From positions 5,710,501 to 5,774,500 of the forward strand of contig NZ_CP044543.1 of assembly GCF_008932115.1 (NCBI RefSeq): 64,000 bases of DNA, given 5' to 3'. The translations under genes and the position numbers were made by a program. Shown one piece after another: positions 47,502-59,438 of this stretch (its first letter is position 1; the number at the start of each line of letters is the position of its first letter). Below the pieces are notes generated by a model. The model made no database searches. It was not told the origin of the DNA and was given only the letters and a program-made list of their open reading frames with translations. Origin of the DNA: Bradyrhizobium betae (GTDB taxonomy: Bacteria > Pseudomonadota > Alphaproteobacteria > Rhizobiales > Xanthobacteraceae).

Positions 47502-47741
47502 GTGAAGGCACGTGTCACCGTTACCTTGAAAACGGGTATCCTCGATCCGCAGGGCAAGGCGATCGAGGGTGCGCTGAAGTCGCTTGGCGTAGACGGCGTC
47601 GCCAGCGTCCGCCAGGGCAAGGTGTTCGACATCGAGCTCGCCGGTGCCGACAAGGCCAAGGCGGAAGCGGCGTTGAAGGACGCCGCCGACAAGCTCTTGG
47701 CGAACACCGTGATCGAGAACTACCGGGTGGAACTGCTCTGA
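47502..47741 (+). CDS. purS: FGAM synthase PurS subunit
   Basis: This 79-aa small subunit of the formylglycinamidine synthase complex bridges PurL and PurQ. It has the usual beta-alpha-beta ferredoxin-like fold ([20 protein letters not shown], then [13 protein letters not shown]). The start is GTG 47502. It lies 12 bp after purC, and its stop overlaps the purQ ATG by one base, so the genes are translationally coupled. Confidence 0.95.
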   Translation: MKARVTVTLKTGILDPQGKAIEGALKSLGVDGVASVRQGKVFDIELAGADKAKAEAALKDAADKLLANTVIENYRVELL

Positions 47742-48442
47742 TGAAGGCCGCGATCCTCGTATTTCCCGGGATCAATCGCGAACGCGACATGGCGCGCGCG
47801 CTGAGACTCATCTCGGGCCATGAGCCCGCGATGGTCTGGCACGCCGAGCCGTCGCTTCCCGCGGGCACCGATCTCGTGGTGGTGCCGGGCGGCTTCTCCT
47901 ACGGCGACTATCTGCGCTGCGGCGCGATTGCGGCGCGATCGCCCGTGATGAATGCGGTGCGCGACTATGCGGCCAAGGGCGGCCTCGTGCTCGGCGTCTG
48001 CAACGGCTTCCAGATCCTCTGCGAATCCGGCCTGCTGCCGGGCGTGCTGATGCGCAATGCGCAGCTGAAGTTCATCTGCAAGGACGTGCATCTGCGCGTC
48101 GAGCGCTCCGACACTCCGTTCACCCGCGGCTACAATGCGGGCCAGGTGATCCGTGTGCCGGTGGCGCACGGCGAAGGCAATTACGAGGCGGACGAAGAGA
48201 CCATCAAGCGGATCGAGGGCGAGGGGCGGGTGCTCTATCGCTATTGTTCCGCCGACGGCGCGGTCGACGAGAGCCACAACATCAACGGCGCGGCGCATTC
48301 CATCGCCGGCCTTCTCAACGACAAGGGCAACGTGCTCGGCATGATGCCGCATCCCGAAAACCACGTCGAAGACATCATGGGCTGCACCGACGGCCGCGGC
48401 CTGTTCGCGGGCCTGGTCCAGCATCTGGAAAAGGCCGCGTGA
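47741..48442 (+). CDS. purQ: FGAM synthase glutaminase subunit
   Basis: This 233-aa class I glutamine amidotransferase supplies ammonia to PurL in the fourth step of purine synthesis. The nucleophile Cys is in [11 protein letters not shown] (about residue 86) and the catalytic His-Glu pair in [11 protein letters not shown] near the C-terminus. It overlaps purS by one base. purL lies 2.7 kb downstream, separated by three unrelated genes. Confidence 0.97.
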   Translation: MKAAILVFPGINRERDMARALRLISGHEPAMVWHAEPSLPAGTDLVVVPGGFSYGDYLRCGAIAARSPVMNAVRDYAAKGGLVLGVCNGFQILCESGLLPGVLMRNAQLKFICKDVHLRVERSDTPFTRGYNAGQVIRVPVAHGEGNYEADEETIKRIEGEGRVLYRYCSADGAVDESHNINGAAHSIAGLLNDKGNVLGMMPHPENHVEDIMGCTDGRGLFAGLVQHLEKAA

Positions 48443-49413
48443 TCTGGTTCGCGGCGAAGCGGCTTTCGGCCGCCATTGCTGTCTTTGCGTTTGCGTCCGC
48501 TTCGTTGGCGCAGGACTTCCCCAAGCGTCCGGTCACCATGATCGTGCCGTTCGCGGCCGGCGGTACCTCGGACGTGATCGCACGTACGGTCGCCGAGCAG
48601 ATGGGCATCGCGCTCGGCCAGACCATCGTGATCGAGAACGTGGCCGGCGCCGGCGGATCGACCGCGCTGGCGCGCGCCTCGCGCGCCGAGCCTGACGGCT
48701 ACACCATCGCGATCGGCAACGCCGGCACGAATGCGGCGACCTACACGATCTATCAGAAGCTGCCGTTCACGCCCGAGTCCTTCGTGCCGATCGGAATGGT
48801 GGCGAAGACGTTTGGCATCGTTGCGCTTCGCAAGGATTTTCCGGCGAAGGATCTGAAAGAGTTCATCGCCTACGCCAAGGCCAATCCCGGCAAGGTCAAT
48901 CTCGGCCACGCCGGCGTCGGCTCGTCGAACTATCTGATCTGCAAGAGCTTCGTCACGGCGGCCGGGATCGACGCGACGCTGATCGGCTATCGCGGCGCCG
49001 CTCCCGCGCTCACCGACGCGATCGGCGGCCAGATTGACGGCGTCTGCGATGCCGCCGCCTCCGTCTCGCAGTCGATCAACGAGAAGCTGGTGAGGGGACT
49101 CGTGGTCGGCTCGACCGTGCGGCTCGCCACGGTGCCCGATTTGCCGACGTCGGCGGAAGCAGGCCTTGCCGAATTCGAGGCGCAGGGCTGGAACGGCCTG
49201 TTCGCGCCCAAGGGCACGCCGCCGGCCATCATCGCGAAGCTGAATGCCGCCGCGCGCACGGCGGTGGAAACCGATGCGGTGAAGAAGCGTTTTGCCGAGC
49301 TGTCGACCGTTGCGCCCGACGACAATGAGCATACGCCGGAGGTGCTCCAGCAGCTCGTGACGCGCGACGTCGAGAAGTACCGGAAGATGCTGGCGGACGA
49401 CGCCAAGCAATAG
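48439..49413 (+). CDS. Bug-type periplasmic binding protein (TTT family)
   Basis: This 324-aa periplasmic substrate-binding protein of the Bug/TctC type starts at GTG 48439, inside the purQ stop (GTGA), so it is translationally coupled to purQ. A signal peptide ([17 protein letters not shown]) is followed by [20 protein letters not shown] and the loop [13 protein letters not shown]. Such proteins bind small carboxylates for tripartite tricarboxylate transporters, but no TctAB genes are adjacent. The coupling to a purine gene is unusual; the ligand is unknown. Confidence 0.88.
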   Translation: MIWFAAKRLSAAIAVFAFASASLAQDFPKRPVTMIVPFAAGGTSDVIARTVAEQMGIALGQTIVIENVAGAGGSTALARASRAEPDGYTIAIGNAGTNAATYTIYQKLPFTPESFVPIGMVAKTFGIVALRKDFPAKDLKEFIAYAKANPGKVNLGHAGVGSSNYLICKSFVTAAGIDATLIGYRGAAPALTDAIGGQIDGVCDAAASVSQSINEKLVRGLVVGSTVRLATVPDLPTSAEAGLAEFEAQGWNGLFAPKGTPPAIIAKLNAAARTAVETDAVKKRFAELSTVAPDDNEHTPEVLQQLVTRDVEKYRKMLADDAKQ

Positions 49414-49433
49414 CGGTCCGGACTATGGCTTGC

Positions 49434-49478
49434 GCATGATCTTTTCGGAAAACCGCTGCACACTTTTCCGGATCATGC
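49434..49478. repeat. GCATGATC palindromic repeat, copy 2
   Basis: This is a 45-bp copy of the element upstream of alaS, differing at one position (CCGCTGCAC vs CCGCTTCAC). It sits between the Bug gene (rightward) and the convergent exporter gene. Confidence 0.8.
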
Positions 49479-49479
49479 T

Positions 49480-50445
49480 CTACCGCCACTTCAGCCGTCC
49501 CGCCGGCACCGTCATCGCGGCGACGCCGGCCATGACCAGCAATAGCCCTAGCGCCAGGTTCGACGGCACGCTCTCGCCGAGCAGCAGCACGGACAGGCCG
49601 ACGCCGATCGGGATGCGCAGATACCCTTGCGCGTTCGTCGTCAGCGTACCGAGCCGTCCGAGGCACATGTAAAACAGCATTAGCCCCAGCGCGCTGGAAA
49701 CGATGCCCATGACGATGGTTGCGACGATCGCCGTCGGCGTCGGGTGCAGCGTCCAGGGTTGGTCGATGATCAGCGCGGGCGGCAGCAACACCAGGCCGCC
49801 GAACAGCAGCGAGCCTGATGCCACCACCATCGGGTCGTATTCGGAGAGCCGCAAGCCGAAGATCGTCGCGCAGGCAAAGGAGATGGTGGCGAGCAGGATC
49901 GCGATCTCGGCGATGATCTCGCTGCCGAAGCCGCGCAGCGCGTCGAGGCCGACGATCACGACGGTGCCGGCAAGGCCGAGGATCGCGCCCGCAAGCTTCA
50001 GCAGCGTGGCCGGCTCGTGCCGCGTGATCAGCGAGGTGATCAGGAAAGCGAAGATCGGCGTCGTCGAAGCCAGCACCACCGTATTCGACGCCGGCACATA
50101 TTGCTGCGACCAGGTGATGATCAGGAACGGAAACGTCGAGTTGATCAGCTGCTGGACCGCGAACAGCTTCCAGGCCTTCAGGTCGGTCGGCAGCCTGAGA
50201 CCCCGCATCCAGAGGATCGCGACCAGGAAGGCGGCCGCGATCAGCGAGCGCGCGGAGATGAAGGTGATCGGCGGGATGGTGGGAAGCGCGAGCTTGGCCA
50301 GCGGATAGGTCGAGCTCCAGCAACAGGCGAGCGCGAACAGCAGCGCATAGTCGCGCCAGTTGCGCGCGCCGGTGGCGGTCGTGGATGGCAATGGCGATGC
50401 GACGGAGACCGCTGTGCGGCCCGCCCTTGATGTGCTCTGCGGCAC
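49480..50445 (-). CDS. DMT-superfamily exporter (EamA type)
   Basis: This 321-aa inner-membrane protein has about ten predicted transmembrane helices in two EamA repeats (YALLFALACCWSSTYPLAKL opens the first; IAILLATISFACATIFGLRL opens the second). The superfamily exports amino acids and metabolites; the specific solute is not predictable. The start is at 50445 with a hydrophilic 30-residue N-terminus before the first helix. The coding sequence ends 2 bp after a palindromic repeat. Confidence 0.88.
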   Translation of the reverse strand: MPQSTSRAGRTAVSVASPLPSTTATGARNWRDYALLFALACCWSSTYPLAKLALPTIPPITFISARSLIAAAFLVAILWMRGLRLPTDLKAWKLFAVQQLINSTFPFLIITWSQQYVPASNTVVLASTTPIFAFLITSLITRHEPATLLKLAGAILGLAGTVVIVGLDALRGFGSEIIAEIAILLATISFACATIFGLRLSEYDPMVVASGSLLFGGLVLLPPALIIDQPWTLHPTPTAIVATIVMGIVSSALGLMLFYMCLGRLGTLTTNAQGYLRIPIGVGLSVLLLGESVPSNLALGLLLVMAGVAAMTVPAGRLKWR

Positions 50446-50520
50446 CTTGGTCCTGCTCCCCGGCGCGATAGCGCTTGGCCCAACTGTGGGCGAGGGGACG
50501 CGAAAAGGGAAGGTGTCGAG

Positions 50521-51000
50521 CTATGCGTTTGGCTGCACGGCCGGCTTCCGCTTTACCCGCTTGATCGTGCCGGAGAAGGTGAACAGGGGCCGCCCGCCGG
50601 ATGTCAGCTTGCCGCGCAGGAAGATCATCGAGCCGCCGGCGCGGGAGACTTCGCCGACGCACTCGATCAGCTCGCCCTCGCGTGCCGCGTCGAGGAAATC
50701 GCAGGCGAAATTGGTGGTTACCGCCGGCCCATCCAGCTCGTGGGTGGCGATTGCGAACAGGCAATAGTCGGAAAATGCCATGAAGCAGCCGCCATGGACG
50801 TTTCCGGAGCCGTTGAGGTGCTTTTTCTCGACCCGGAAGGCGCTGCGGACGCTGCCGTCATCCTCGACCTTGTGCCAGAACGGGCCGATATGGCTCTCAA
50901 AACTGTCGCGAATCCAGGTTCGCCAGCCCTTAAATTCGCCCTCGGTGGCGATGTGCAGGTCGGGGCGGCGGGACGGGGGCGCTTTGGTCAATTCGTGCAA
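50521..51000 (-). CDS. PaaI-type hotdog thioesterase
   Basis: This 159-aa single-domain hotdog protein has the catalytic-loop region HLNGSGNVHGGCFMAFSDYC (about residues 61-80), with His-Gly-Gly as in PaaI-like thioesterases, and beta strands ending FTFSGTIKRVKRK. It hydrolyses an acyl-CoA; the substrate is unknown. The start appears to be TTG 51000 with GAAGG upstream. It sits leftward between the DMT gene and purL. Confidence 0.78.
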   Translation of the reverse strand: MHELTKAPPSRRPDLHIATEGEFKGWRTWIRDSFESHIGPFWHKVEDDGSVRSAFRVEKKHLNGSGNVHGGCFMAFSDYCLFAIATHELDGPAVTTNFACDFLDAAREGELIECVGEVSRAGGSMIFLRGKLTSGGRPLFTFSGTIKRVKRKPAVQPNA

Positions 51001-51183
51001 GGAAATGGGCCTTCAATTACGGGTCTTCAGCCCTTAAATCCGATCCGTCAGCGCCTTGCAATTCCTGTTCCCGCCGACCCCGCCTGCAAAACGTGGGACA
51101 GCGGGAAAATGCTTGATAAAGGGCTTTTCGTAGGCCCCCGATGTTCCTAAGAACGGCCACAGCACGCCGAAAGCCCCGAATCC

Positions 51184-53394
<2,211 letters not shown>

Positions 53395-53411
53395 GCGCTG
53401 CCGCGAACGGC

Positions 53412-53495
53412 GTCATTGCGAGGAGCGAAGCGACGAAGCAGTCAAGACTGTCTCTACGGAGAGACTCTGGATTGCTTCGCTTTGCTCGCAATGAC
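53412..53495. repeat. GTCATTGCG palindromic repeat
   Basis: This is an 84-bp imperfect palindrome from GTCATTGCGAGGAGCGAAGC to GCTTTGCTCGCAATGAC with inner GACGAAGCAGTC and CTGGATTGCTTCGC arms. It is a dispersed Rhizobiales-type repeat. It lies between purL and the convergent acyltransferase gene and may help end both transcripts. Confidence 0.85.
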
Positions 53496-53514
53496 GAGTG
53501 GAGAGACCTCGTCC

Positions 53515-54702
53515 TCATAACACGTGTGACGCGCCCGGAATTTTCCGCAACGCCGCCGTCAGTCCCCAGCTCAGGATTACTGTGAGCACGAAGCCGATTG
53601 CGGCCTTCACGATCGCCGGCCAGCCGTAGTCGAACAGCACGTACTGGATCCACAGCGCGATCGGGTAATGCACCAGGAACATGCCGTAGGCATCCGCCTG
53701 CATGCGGTCGAGCAGGTTCGGCCCGGGCGACTTCTGGTGCAGGAAGAAGGCGAGGATCGCGAGCAGGATCGAGCCCGAGAACAGCACGAAGAACGTGCTG
53801 TAGATCGCCTGATACCAATGCGGCTGCGGGTCGGGATTGCCGAGGACTTCGCGCTTGATGTAGATCATCACCCACATCAGGCAGTAGGGGATCAGCGTGA
53901 TGATCACCCACGTCCAGCGGCTCTTCGGCAGTTGGCCGTCGGCGCCGAGAATGCCGCGGTCGAAATTCGCAGCACCAACGCTGACGCCAATGAAGAAATA
54001 CGCGAAGTAGAGCAGGATGCGGCTCGCCTGCACCGAGAACGGCCCGAACTCGAACCATTTGCTGCCGCCGAAATAGAGCAGTGCCGGCACGTAGACGATG
54101 ACGCCGACGCCGGCGAGCAGCAGCCAGAACATTGCCGGCTGCTCGAAGCCGCGCAGCGAGACGCGGTTGACCGGATCGACCAGATGCGCCGAGACGCGGT
54201 AGAGCAGGCTCGCGGTCAGGTCGAACGCCAGCAGCACCCACACGAACCAGATCGGGCCGCTCGGCCACGGGCCTGAGGTGATCGTCTTCCACCAGAACGA
54301 AGCAAAGCTCAGTTCGGGGTCGTGCCGCAGCGCGATCGCGTAATAGGCGAGCGGAATGACGGTGAAGGCCGCGATGACGAAGGGCAGCCCGAGCCGCAGC
54401 AGGCGGTCACGCAGGAACACCTGGGGCGCCTTGCGCGCGATGCCGGACCACGTGAACAGTCCCGACAGGAAGAAGAACATCGCCATGAAGAAGCTGTCGG
54501 TGGCGAGCACGACGACGTCGAAGCCGATCCAGGACGCGGGATCGGTGTGACCGAAATAGGTGTAGGGAATGACGGCGTGATGCAGCAGCACGACCAGCGT
54601 CAGGAAGGTCCGGGTTCGATCGAGCGACAGATTGCGCGCCCTGGCCTTCGGCGCGGCCTGCGCCTCCGCACCGATCGTCGCGGAATGTGACATCGTGATC
54701 AT
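53515..54702 (-). CDS. Membrane acyltransferase (acyltransferase 3 family)
   Basis: This 395-aa membrane protein has about ten predicted helices, of the acyltransferase 3 (OafA/OpgC-like) family. The N-terminal motif LDRTRTFLTLVVLLHHAVIP carries the conserved Arg and His. The following FFFLSGLFTWSG is typical, and YGMFLVHYPIALWIQYVL resembles the C-terminal part. It is predicted to O-acylate an envelope carbohydrate. The ATG may be at 54702 or 54690 (MSHSATIG). It is monocistronic. Confidence 0.85.
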   Translation of the reverse strand: MITMSHSATIGAEAQAAPKARARNLSLDRTRTFLTLVVLLHHAVIPYTYFGHTDPASWIGFDVVVLATDSFFMAMFFFLSGLFTWSGIARKAPQVFLRDRLLRLGLPFVIAAFTVIPLAYYAIALRHDPELSFASFWWKTITSGPWPSGPIWFVWVLLAFDLTASLLYRVSAHLVDPVNRVSLRGFEQPAMFWLLLAGVGVIVYVPALLYFGGSKWFEFGPFSVQASRILLYFAYFFIGVSVGAANFDRGILGADGQLPKSRWTWVIITLIPYCLMWVMIYIKREVLGNPDPQPHWYQAIYSTFFVLFSGSILLAILAFFLHQKSPGPNLLDRMQADAYGMFLVHYPIALWIQYVLFDYGWPAIVKAAIGFVLTVILSWGLTAALRKIPGASHVL

Positions 54703-54881
54703 GGCGGCCCCGGTCGCGCTTCTTTCCCGGTCCGACTGTGCCGCCCGGAACCCGATTCAGCAAGCGCAGTTTGTGCCAGGGTACCGGCGAGGGACCCGAA
54801 GGAACCTGTTCCGCGCTGCGAAGTTAGCGTTCCCGAAGAGGTTGAGCGGCCGCTGAGTGCTGCCTTGAGTCGGAGTTGGCG

Positions 54882-55055
54882 ATGACGATCCTGAAATGGG
54901 CACTGATCTTCTTAGTTGTTTCGATCGTGGCCGGCGTGCTCGGCTTCACCGGCATCTCGGCCGCCTCCGCCGACATCGCCCGCTTCCTGTTCTACGTGTT
55001 CGTCGTGATCTTCCTGGTGCTGCTGATACTGGGGCTCACGATCTTCAGGGTGTAG
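54882..55055 (+). CDS. DUF1328 small membrane protein
   Basis: This 57-aa protein has two transmembrane helices ([20 protein letters not shown] and [20 protein letters not shown]), separated by [11 protein letters not shown], exactly the DUF1328/YtjA layout. GGAG lies 8 bp before ATG 54882. The function of the family is unknown; it is often induced by envelope stress. Confidence 0.85.
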   Translation: MTILKWALIFLVVSIVAGVLGFTGISAASADIARFLFYVFVVIFLVLLILGLTIFRV

Positions 55056-55080
55056 CCGGGCTGCATCCACAGACTCAATC

Positions 55081-55109
55081 GTCATGCCCGGGCTTGTCCC
55101 GGCCATGAC
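55081..55109. repeat. Short GTCATG palindrome
   Basis: GTCATGCCCGGG and CCCGGCCATGAC flank a short TTGTCC-type loop. It follows the DUF1328 gene and precedes the leftward DUF427 gene stop. It resembles a short REP-like element. Confidence 0.6.
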
Positions 55110-55130
55110 GGAGTTTATCGAGCCAAACAG

Positions 55131-55490
55131 CTACCCCACTTCCTCGATCTTCACCTTGTCCGGATAGAAGGCGAGGTGGCCGGAAATCTCGGTCATCGCG
55201 GGGAAGGGCGTCTCGTAGGTCCAGATCGCGTTGTCCAGTGTCTTGCCGTCGGCCTTGACGCTGTAATAGCTCGCGTCGCCCTTGTAGGGGCAATGGGTGA
55301 CGCGTTCGGTACGCTCCAGCAACGCCATGTTGGCGTCCTGACGCGGCACATACTGTACCGCCGGATATTTGGCCTCCTTCAAGGTCAGCGCCTTGCTGGT
55401 CTCGGCGATCACGATGTCGCCGGCCGTGACGCGGACCCGGCGGGGGTTCGGGATGATGGTGATGGGGTGGTCGGGCCCTGGAAGCTTCAT
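55131..55490 (-). CDS. DUF427 domain protein
   Basis: This 119-aa soluble protein of the DUF427 family has PNPRRVRVTAGDIVIAETSK at the N-terminus, the conserved YVPRQDANMALLERTERVTH and CPYKGDASYYSV. The family is a beta-rich fold of unknown activity. ATG 55490 is taken (MKLPGPDHPI); a longer in-frame start exists. It is monocistronic. Confidence 0.85.
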   Translation of the reverse strand: MKLPGPDHPITIIPNPRRVRVTAGDIVIAETSKALTLKEAKYPAVQYVPRQDANMALLERTERVTHCPYKGDASYYSVKADGKTLDNAIWTYETPFPAMTEISGHLAFYPDKVKIEEVG

Positions 55491-55684
55491 GATTTCACGC
55501 CTTTTCGATCGATCTGCCGCGCGCGGCACTTTTGTCGTGCCTTTATCCTGACGGGATGGGAGATATAGTGCCGGGAGGCGTGACGTAGAAGGCCGTTCAC
55601 GCTAAGTTTGGCCCTGCCGGCAAGTTTGGTTTTCCAGATCGGGACCCCGGCAGCGATTCGACGACGAGACAGGAGCCAGCCCGA

Positions 55685-55921
55685 ATGCCCATGGACGCCC
55701 ACGATATCGAGGCGATGATCAAGGCAGCGATCCCCGATGCCGAGGTGACGATCCGTGACCTCGCCGGTGATGGCGACCACTATGCCGCGACCGTGATCTC
55801 GGAATCCTTCCGCGGCAAGTCTCGCGTCCAGCAGCACCAGATCGTCTATCGGTCCCTTCAAGGCCAGATGGGCGGCGTGCTGCATGCGCTGGCGCTGCAG
55901 ACCGGGGTGCCGGGCACTTGA
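55685..55921 (+). CDS. bolA: BolA-family protein
   Basis: This 78-aa protein of the BolA/IbaG family, a partner of monothiol glutaredoxins in iron-sulfur and iron regulation, has MDAHDIEAMIKAAIPDAEVT, then the KSRVQQHQIVYRSL segment with the conserved His. AGGAG lies upstream. In related genomes bolA and grxD are usually close together; here about 3.8 kb separates them (grxD starts at 59730). Confidence 0.92.
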   Translation: MPMDAHDIEAMIKAAIPDAEVTIRDLAGDGDHYAATVISESFRGKSRVQQHQIVYRSLQGQMGGVLHALALQTGVPGT

Positions 55922-55957
55922 TCTGACGAGCACCTGACCTGATCGCGACGGGGGGCG

Positions 55958-57154
55958 ATGATGGCTGCGGACAACCCGCGCGGCGCGATGTTTCGCGTCA
56001 TCGTGCCGAACCAGCACAGCCGCGTCACCAATGCCGAGCTGTTCTTCGATCTCGTCTTCGTCTTCGCCGTCACGCAGGTTTCGCATACGCTGCTGCACCA
56101 TTTCACGCCGCTCGGCGCGGTGCATGTCACGGTGCTGTTTCTCGCGGTGTGGTGGGTGTGGGTCTACACGACCTGGGTCACCAACTGGCTCAATCCCGAG
56201 CTGACGCCGGTCCGCATCCTGATCTTCCTGATGATGCTGGGCGGCCTCGTGCTGTCGACGACGATCCCGACCGCGTTCGAGGGGCGCGGCCTGTGGTTCG
56301 CGATCGCCTATGCGACCATGCAGGTCGGACGGACCGCGTTCTGGCTGTTCGCGACTCCGCACCATCGAACGGCGGTGCGGCACAACGCTATCCGCATCCT
56401 GGTCTGGCTCTGCTGCTCCGCGATCTTCTGGATCCTCGGCGGCCTCGCGCATGACGAGGCGCGGCTGTGGTTCTGGATCGTGGCGCTCGCGATCGAATAC
56501 ATTTCGCCCGCGGTGCGGTTCTGGGTCCCGAAGCTCGGCTTCTCGTCGGTCGAGGCCTGGGCGGTCGAAGGCGGCCATATGGCCGAGCGCTGCGCCGGCT
56601 TCATCATCATTGCGCTCGGCGAAGCCGTCGTCGTCAACGGCGCGACCTTCGCCGAGCTGGAGTGGACCGCGGACAACATCCTGGCCTTCGTGTCCGCGCT
56701 GGTCAGCGCCGTCGCGATGTGGTGGATCTATTTTCACAAGGGCGCGGAAGCCGGCTCCGAATTGCTGTCGAAATCCGCCGAATCCGGCCGCTTGGCGCGG
56801 CTCGCCTACACCTATCTGCACCTGCCGATCGTCGCCGGCATCATCCTGACCGCGGTCTCGGACGAACTGGTGCTGAAGCACCCGACCGGACATTCCGACA
56901 TGCGCACCATCGTCAGCACGATCGGTGGTCCCTTGGTGTTCCTGGTCGGCACCATCCTGTTCAAACACGCGATCCGTGGTTTCCTGCAGCTCTCGCACGG
57001 CATCGGCATCGTCATGCTGCTGGTGCTGTGGTGGTTCGCACCAGAGCTCTCGCCGCTCTGGCTGTCGGTAGCGACCGCGGTGATCATGATCGTGGTCGCG
57101 GTATGGGAGTCGGTGTCGCTGGGATCAAAACCGCAGGAGGCCGAGGAGTACTAA
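55958..57154 (+). CDS. Low-temperature-requirement protein A family
   Basis: This 398-aa multi-pass membrane protein of the LtrA family has ~10 hydrophobic helices. It carries the N-terminal VTNAELFFDLVFVFAVTQVS and the conserved WAVEGGHMAERCAGFIIIAL and LGEAVVVNGATF. The role is not well defined. The start is ATG 55958 or 55961, 36 bp after bolA, in the same orientation. Confidence 0.88.
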   Translation: MMAADNPRGAMFRVIVPNQHSRVTNAELFFDLVFVFAVTQVSHTLLHHFTPLGAVHVTVLFLAVWWVWVYTTWVTNWLNPELTPVRILIFLMMLGGLVLSTTIPTAFEGRGLWFAIAYATMQVGRTAFWLFATPHHRTAVRHNAIRILVWLCCSAIFWILGGLAHDEARLWFWIVALAIEYISPAVRFWVPKLGFSSVEAWAVEGGHMAERCAGFIIIALGEAVVVNGATFAELEWTADNILAFVSALVSAVAMWWIYFHKGAEAGSELLSKSAESGRLARLAYTYLHLPIVAGIILTAVSDELVLKHPTGHSDMRTIVSTIGGPLVFLVGTILFKHAIRGFLQLSHGIGIVMLLVLWWFAPELSPLWLSVATAVIMIVVAVWESVSLGSKPQEAEEY

Positions 57155-57167
57155 GCTCCCGGCCCGT

Positions 57168-58139
57168 CTACTCCGCCACCTCCAGCGCGTGCACCGAGAA
57201 CATCTTGGCTGCATCCGTCCAGCTCTCGCGCACCCGCCAGCCGGCGCCCTGCGCCAGCGCGGCAAATCGCGCGATGCTGTACTTGTAGCTGTTCTCGGTG
57301 TGGATGCTCTCGCCGGGGCGGAACGAGAAGCTGGTGCCGAGCAGGCGCACGGTCTGGTTCTTCTTGCTGATCAGGTGCATCTCGATCCGGTGCCGCTCGC
57401 GATTGTAGATCGCGTCATGGGTAAAGGCGGACAGGTCGAAATTGCCGCCGAGCTCGCGGTTGATCCGCACCAGCACATTGAGGTTGAAACGCGCGGTGAC
57501 GCCGGCCGCATCGTTGTAGGCGTCGTGGAGCACGCGCTCGTCCTTCTCCAGGTCGGCGCCGATGATCATCTGTGCGCCCTTGCCCAGGATCTGGCGGGCG
57601 CTCTTCAGGAAGGCCTGTGCCTCATGCGGCTCGAAATTGCCGATGGTCGAGCCGGGGAAGAAGCCGACCTTGGGCATTGAGTCGACGGCCTTGGGCAGCT
57701 CGAACGGCGTGGTGAAGTCGGCCGCCACCGGATAAATGCCGAGCGTGGGGAAATCCCGCTTCAGGCCGTTCGCCTGCGCCTTCAGGAAGTCGCCGGAGAT
57801 GTCGACGGGCACATAAGCCGCGAACTTGCAGTGGTTCAGCAGCAGCCGGACCTTCGTGGTCGCGCCCGCGCCGAACTCGACCAGCGCCGCATGCTCCGGA
57901 ATGATCCTGGCGATCTCGCTGCCGCGCTCTTTCAGGATCGATAGCTCGGTGCGCGTCGGATAATATTCGGGCAGGCGCGTGATCGCCTCGAAAAGCTCGG
58001 AGCCGGTCGCGTCGTAGAAATATTTCGGCGACAGCTTTTTCGGCTGCTGCGACAGGTCCTCGATGGCCTCGCGGGCGAAGGCGGTGGTCTGTTCGTCGGG
58101 GAGATGGGCTTCGGCCAAAGCGCTGGCGTGCACATTCAT
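57168..58139 (-). CDS. egtD: Histidine N-alpha-methyltransferase, ergothioneine synthesis
   Basis: This SAM-dependent enzyme trimethylates histidine to hercynine, the first step of ergothioneine synthesis, 323 aa. It has KLSPKYFYDATGSELFEAIT, the SAM-binding ALVEFGAGATTKVRLLL and PVDISGDFLK, plus GFFPGSTIGNFEPHE. ATG 58139 is chosen because AGGAGAG lies upstream; a frame 11 codons longer is less likely. It lies downstream of egtB with a 51-bp gap. Confidence 0.96.
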   Translation of the reverse strand: MNVHASALAEAHLPDEQTTAFAREAIEDLSQQPKKLSPKYFYDATGSELFEAITRLPEYYPTRTELSILKERGSEIARIIPEHAALVEFGAGATTKVRLLLNHCKFAAYVPVDISGDFLKAQANGLKRDFPTLGIYPVAADFTTPFELPKAVDSMPKVGFFPGSTIGNFEPHEAQAFLKSARQILGKGAQMIIGADLEKDERVLHDAYNDAAGVTARFNLNVLVRINRELGGNFDLSAFTHDAIYNRERHRIEMHLISKKNQTVRLLGTSFSFRPGESIHTENSYKYSIARFAALAQGAGWRVRESWTDAAKMFSVHALEVAE

Positions 58140-58190
58140 GATACTCTCCTGAACGCGCTGTCCGGCGCGCATTTGTCGTCGGATGTGAAT

Positions 58191-59438
58191 TTACTCGTAA
58201 TCGGCGAGCCGCAGTCCCGTGAGCTGCCAGCGGTGGTGCGGATAGAAGAAGTTACGATAAGTTATACGGCTGTGGCCTTCCGGGGTTGCAAGCGAGGAGC
58301 CGCGCAGCACCAGCTGGTTGACCATGAACTTGCCGTTGTATTCGCCGAGCGCGCCTTCGACCGCGCGATAGCCGGGGTAGGGTGAATAGGAGGACCGGGT
58401 CCACTGCCAGACGATCCCGAAGGCATCGTTGAGCGCGCCCGCGCGTGCGGCGACCTCCCATTCCATCTCGGTCGGCAGATGCTTTCCAGCCCAGCGCGCG
58501 AACGCATCGGCCTCGTAATAGCTGATGTGGCAGACCGGGGCGTCGGGATCGATCGGCTTGAGCCCGGCCAGTGTCATCACCTGCCATTGGCCGTCGACCT
58601 CGCGCCAATGGCCCGGGGCCTGCCAGTCGTCCTTGCTGGCGGCAGCAAAGCCGTCCATCAGCCACAGCGTTGCTTTCGCGTAGCCGCCGTCGCGCATGAA
58701 GGCGAGCCATTCGGCGTTGGTGACGAGATTGCGGGCGACCTTGACCGGGCCGACGAGGGCGCGATGCGCCGGCTTCTCGTTGTCGAAATGGAAGCTGTCG
58801 TCGACATGCCCGACGGTGTGGATACCCTCATTCAAAGACAGCCAATCTTCGCCCGCGCGTGTCGCGGCCGGAAAGCGCCAGTCCGGATCGTAAGCCGGCG
58901 AGACGGGATTTTGTGCGAAGGCATGCAGGATGTCGGTGAACATCAATTCCTGATGCTGCTGCTCGTGGTTGAGCCCGACCTCGACCAGCGGCGCCAAGGC
59001 CCGGAGCTTGTCCTCGCCGGCCTCGCGGAAGAATTGGACCACGGCCGCATCGACATATTTGCGGTAGGTGCCGACCTCGCCAGCACTTGGCCGGGTGATG
59101 TCGCCGCGATGCCCCCGTGCGTGGCGCGGGCCGGCGCTGACGTAATAGGAATTGAACAGGAATGCGAAATCGGGGTGGAAGGGGCGGTAGCCGGGCGCGT
59201 GCTCGCCGAGCAGGAATTGCTCCCAGAACCAGGTGGTGTGGGCGCGGTGCCATTTTGCCGGACTCGCGTCCGGCATGGACTGGATCTGCTGGTCCTCGGG
59301 CGACAGGGGGGCGGCCCGGCGCTCGGTCTCGTTACGGACGGTGACAAAGGCGTCTTCCAGCCGCTGGGCGAGGTTGCCCGGGGCGGAGGACGGTGACGAA
59401 ATCGGGGATACGGCCGTAGCGGAGGCTTGTTTCGTCAC
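58191..59438 (-). CDS. egtB: Ergothioneine sulfoxide synthase
   Basis: This 415-aa iron-dependent enzyme couples hercynine with a thiol (gamma-Glu-Cys or Cys). It has the DinB-like N-terminal domain with the iron ligands in HRAHTTWFWEQFLLGE (His) and HEQQHQELM (two His). It then has a C-terminal sulfatase-modifying (SUMF1-like) domain (PVCHISYYEADAFARWAG, LPTEMEWEVAARAG). GTG 59438 is chosen because GGAG lies 6 nt upstream. With egtD this gives a two-gene egtB-egtD route; egtA, egtC and egtE are not adjacent. Confidence 0.95.
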   Translation of the reverse strand: MTKQASATAVSPISSPSSAPGNLAQRLEDAFVTVRNETERRAAPLSPEDQQIQSMPDASPAKWHRAHTTWFWEQFLLGEHAPGYRPFHPDFAFLFNSYYVSAGPRHARGHRGDITRPSAGEVGTYRKYVDAAVVQFFREAGEDKLRALAPLVEVGLNHEQQHQELMFTDILHAFAQNPVSPAYDPDWRFPAATRAGEDWLSLNEGIHTVGHVDDSFHFDNEKPAHRALVGPVKVARNLVTNAEWLAFMRDGGYAKATLWLMDGFAAASKDDWQAPGHWREVDGQWQVMTLAGLKPIDPDAPVCHISYYEADAFARWAGKHLPTEMEWEVAARAGALNDAFGIVWQWTRSSYSPYPGYRAVEGALGEYNGKFMVNQLVLRGSSLATPEGHSRITYRNFFYPHHRWQLTGLRLADYE

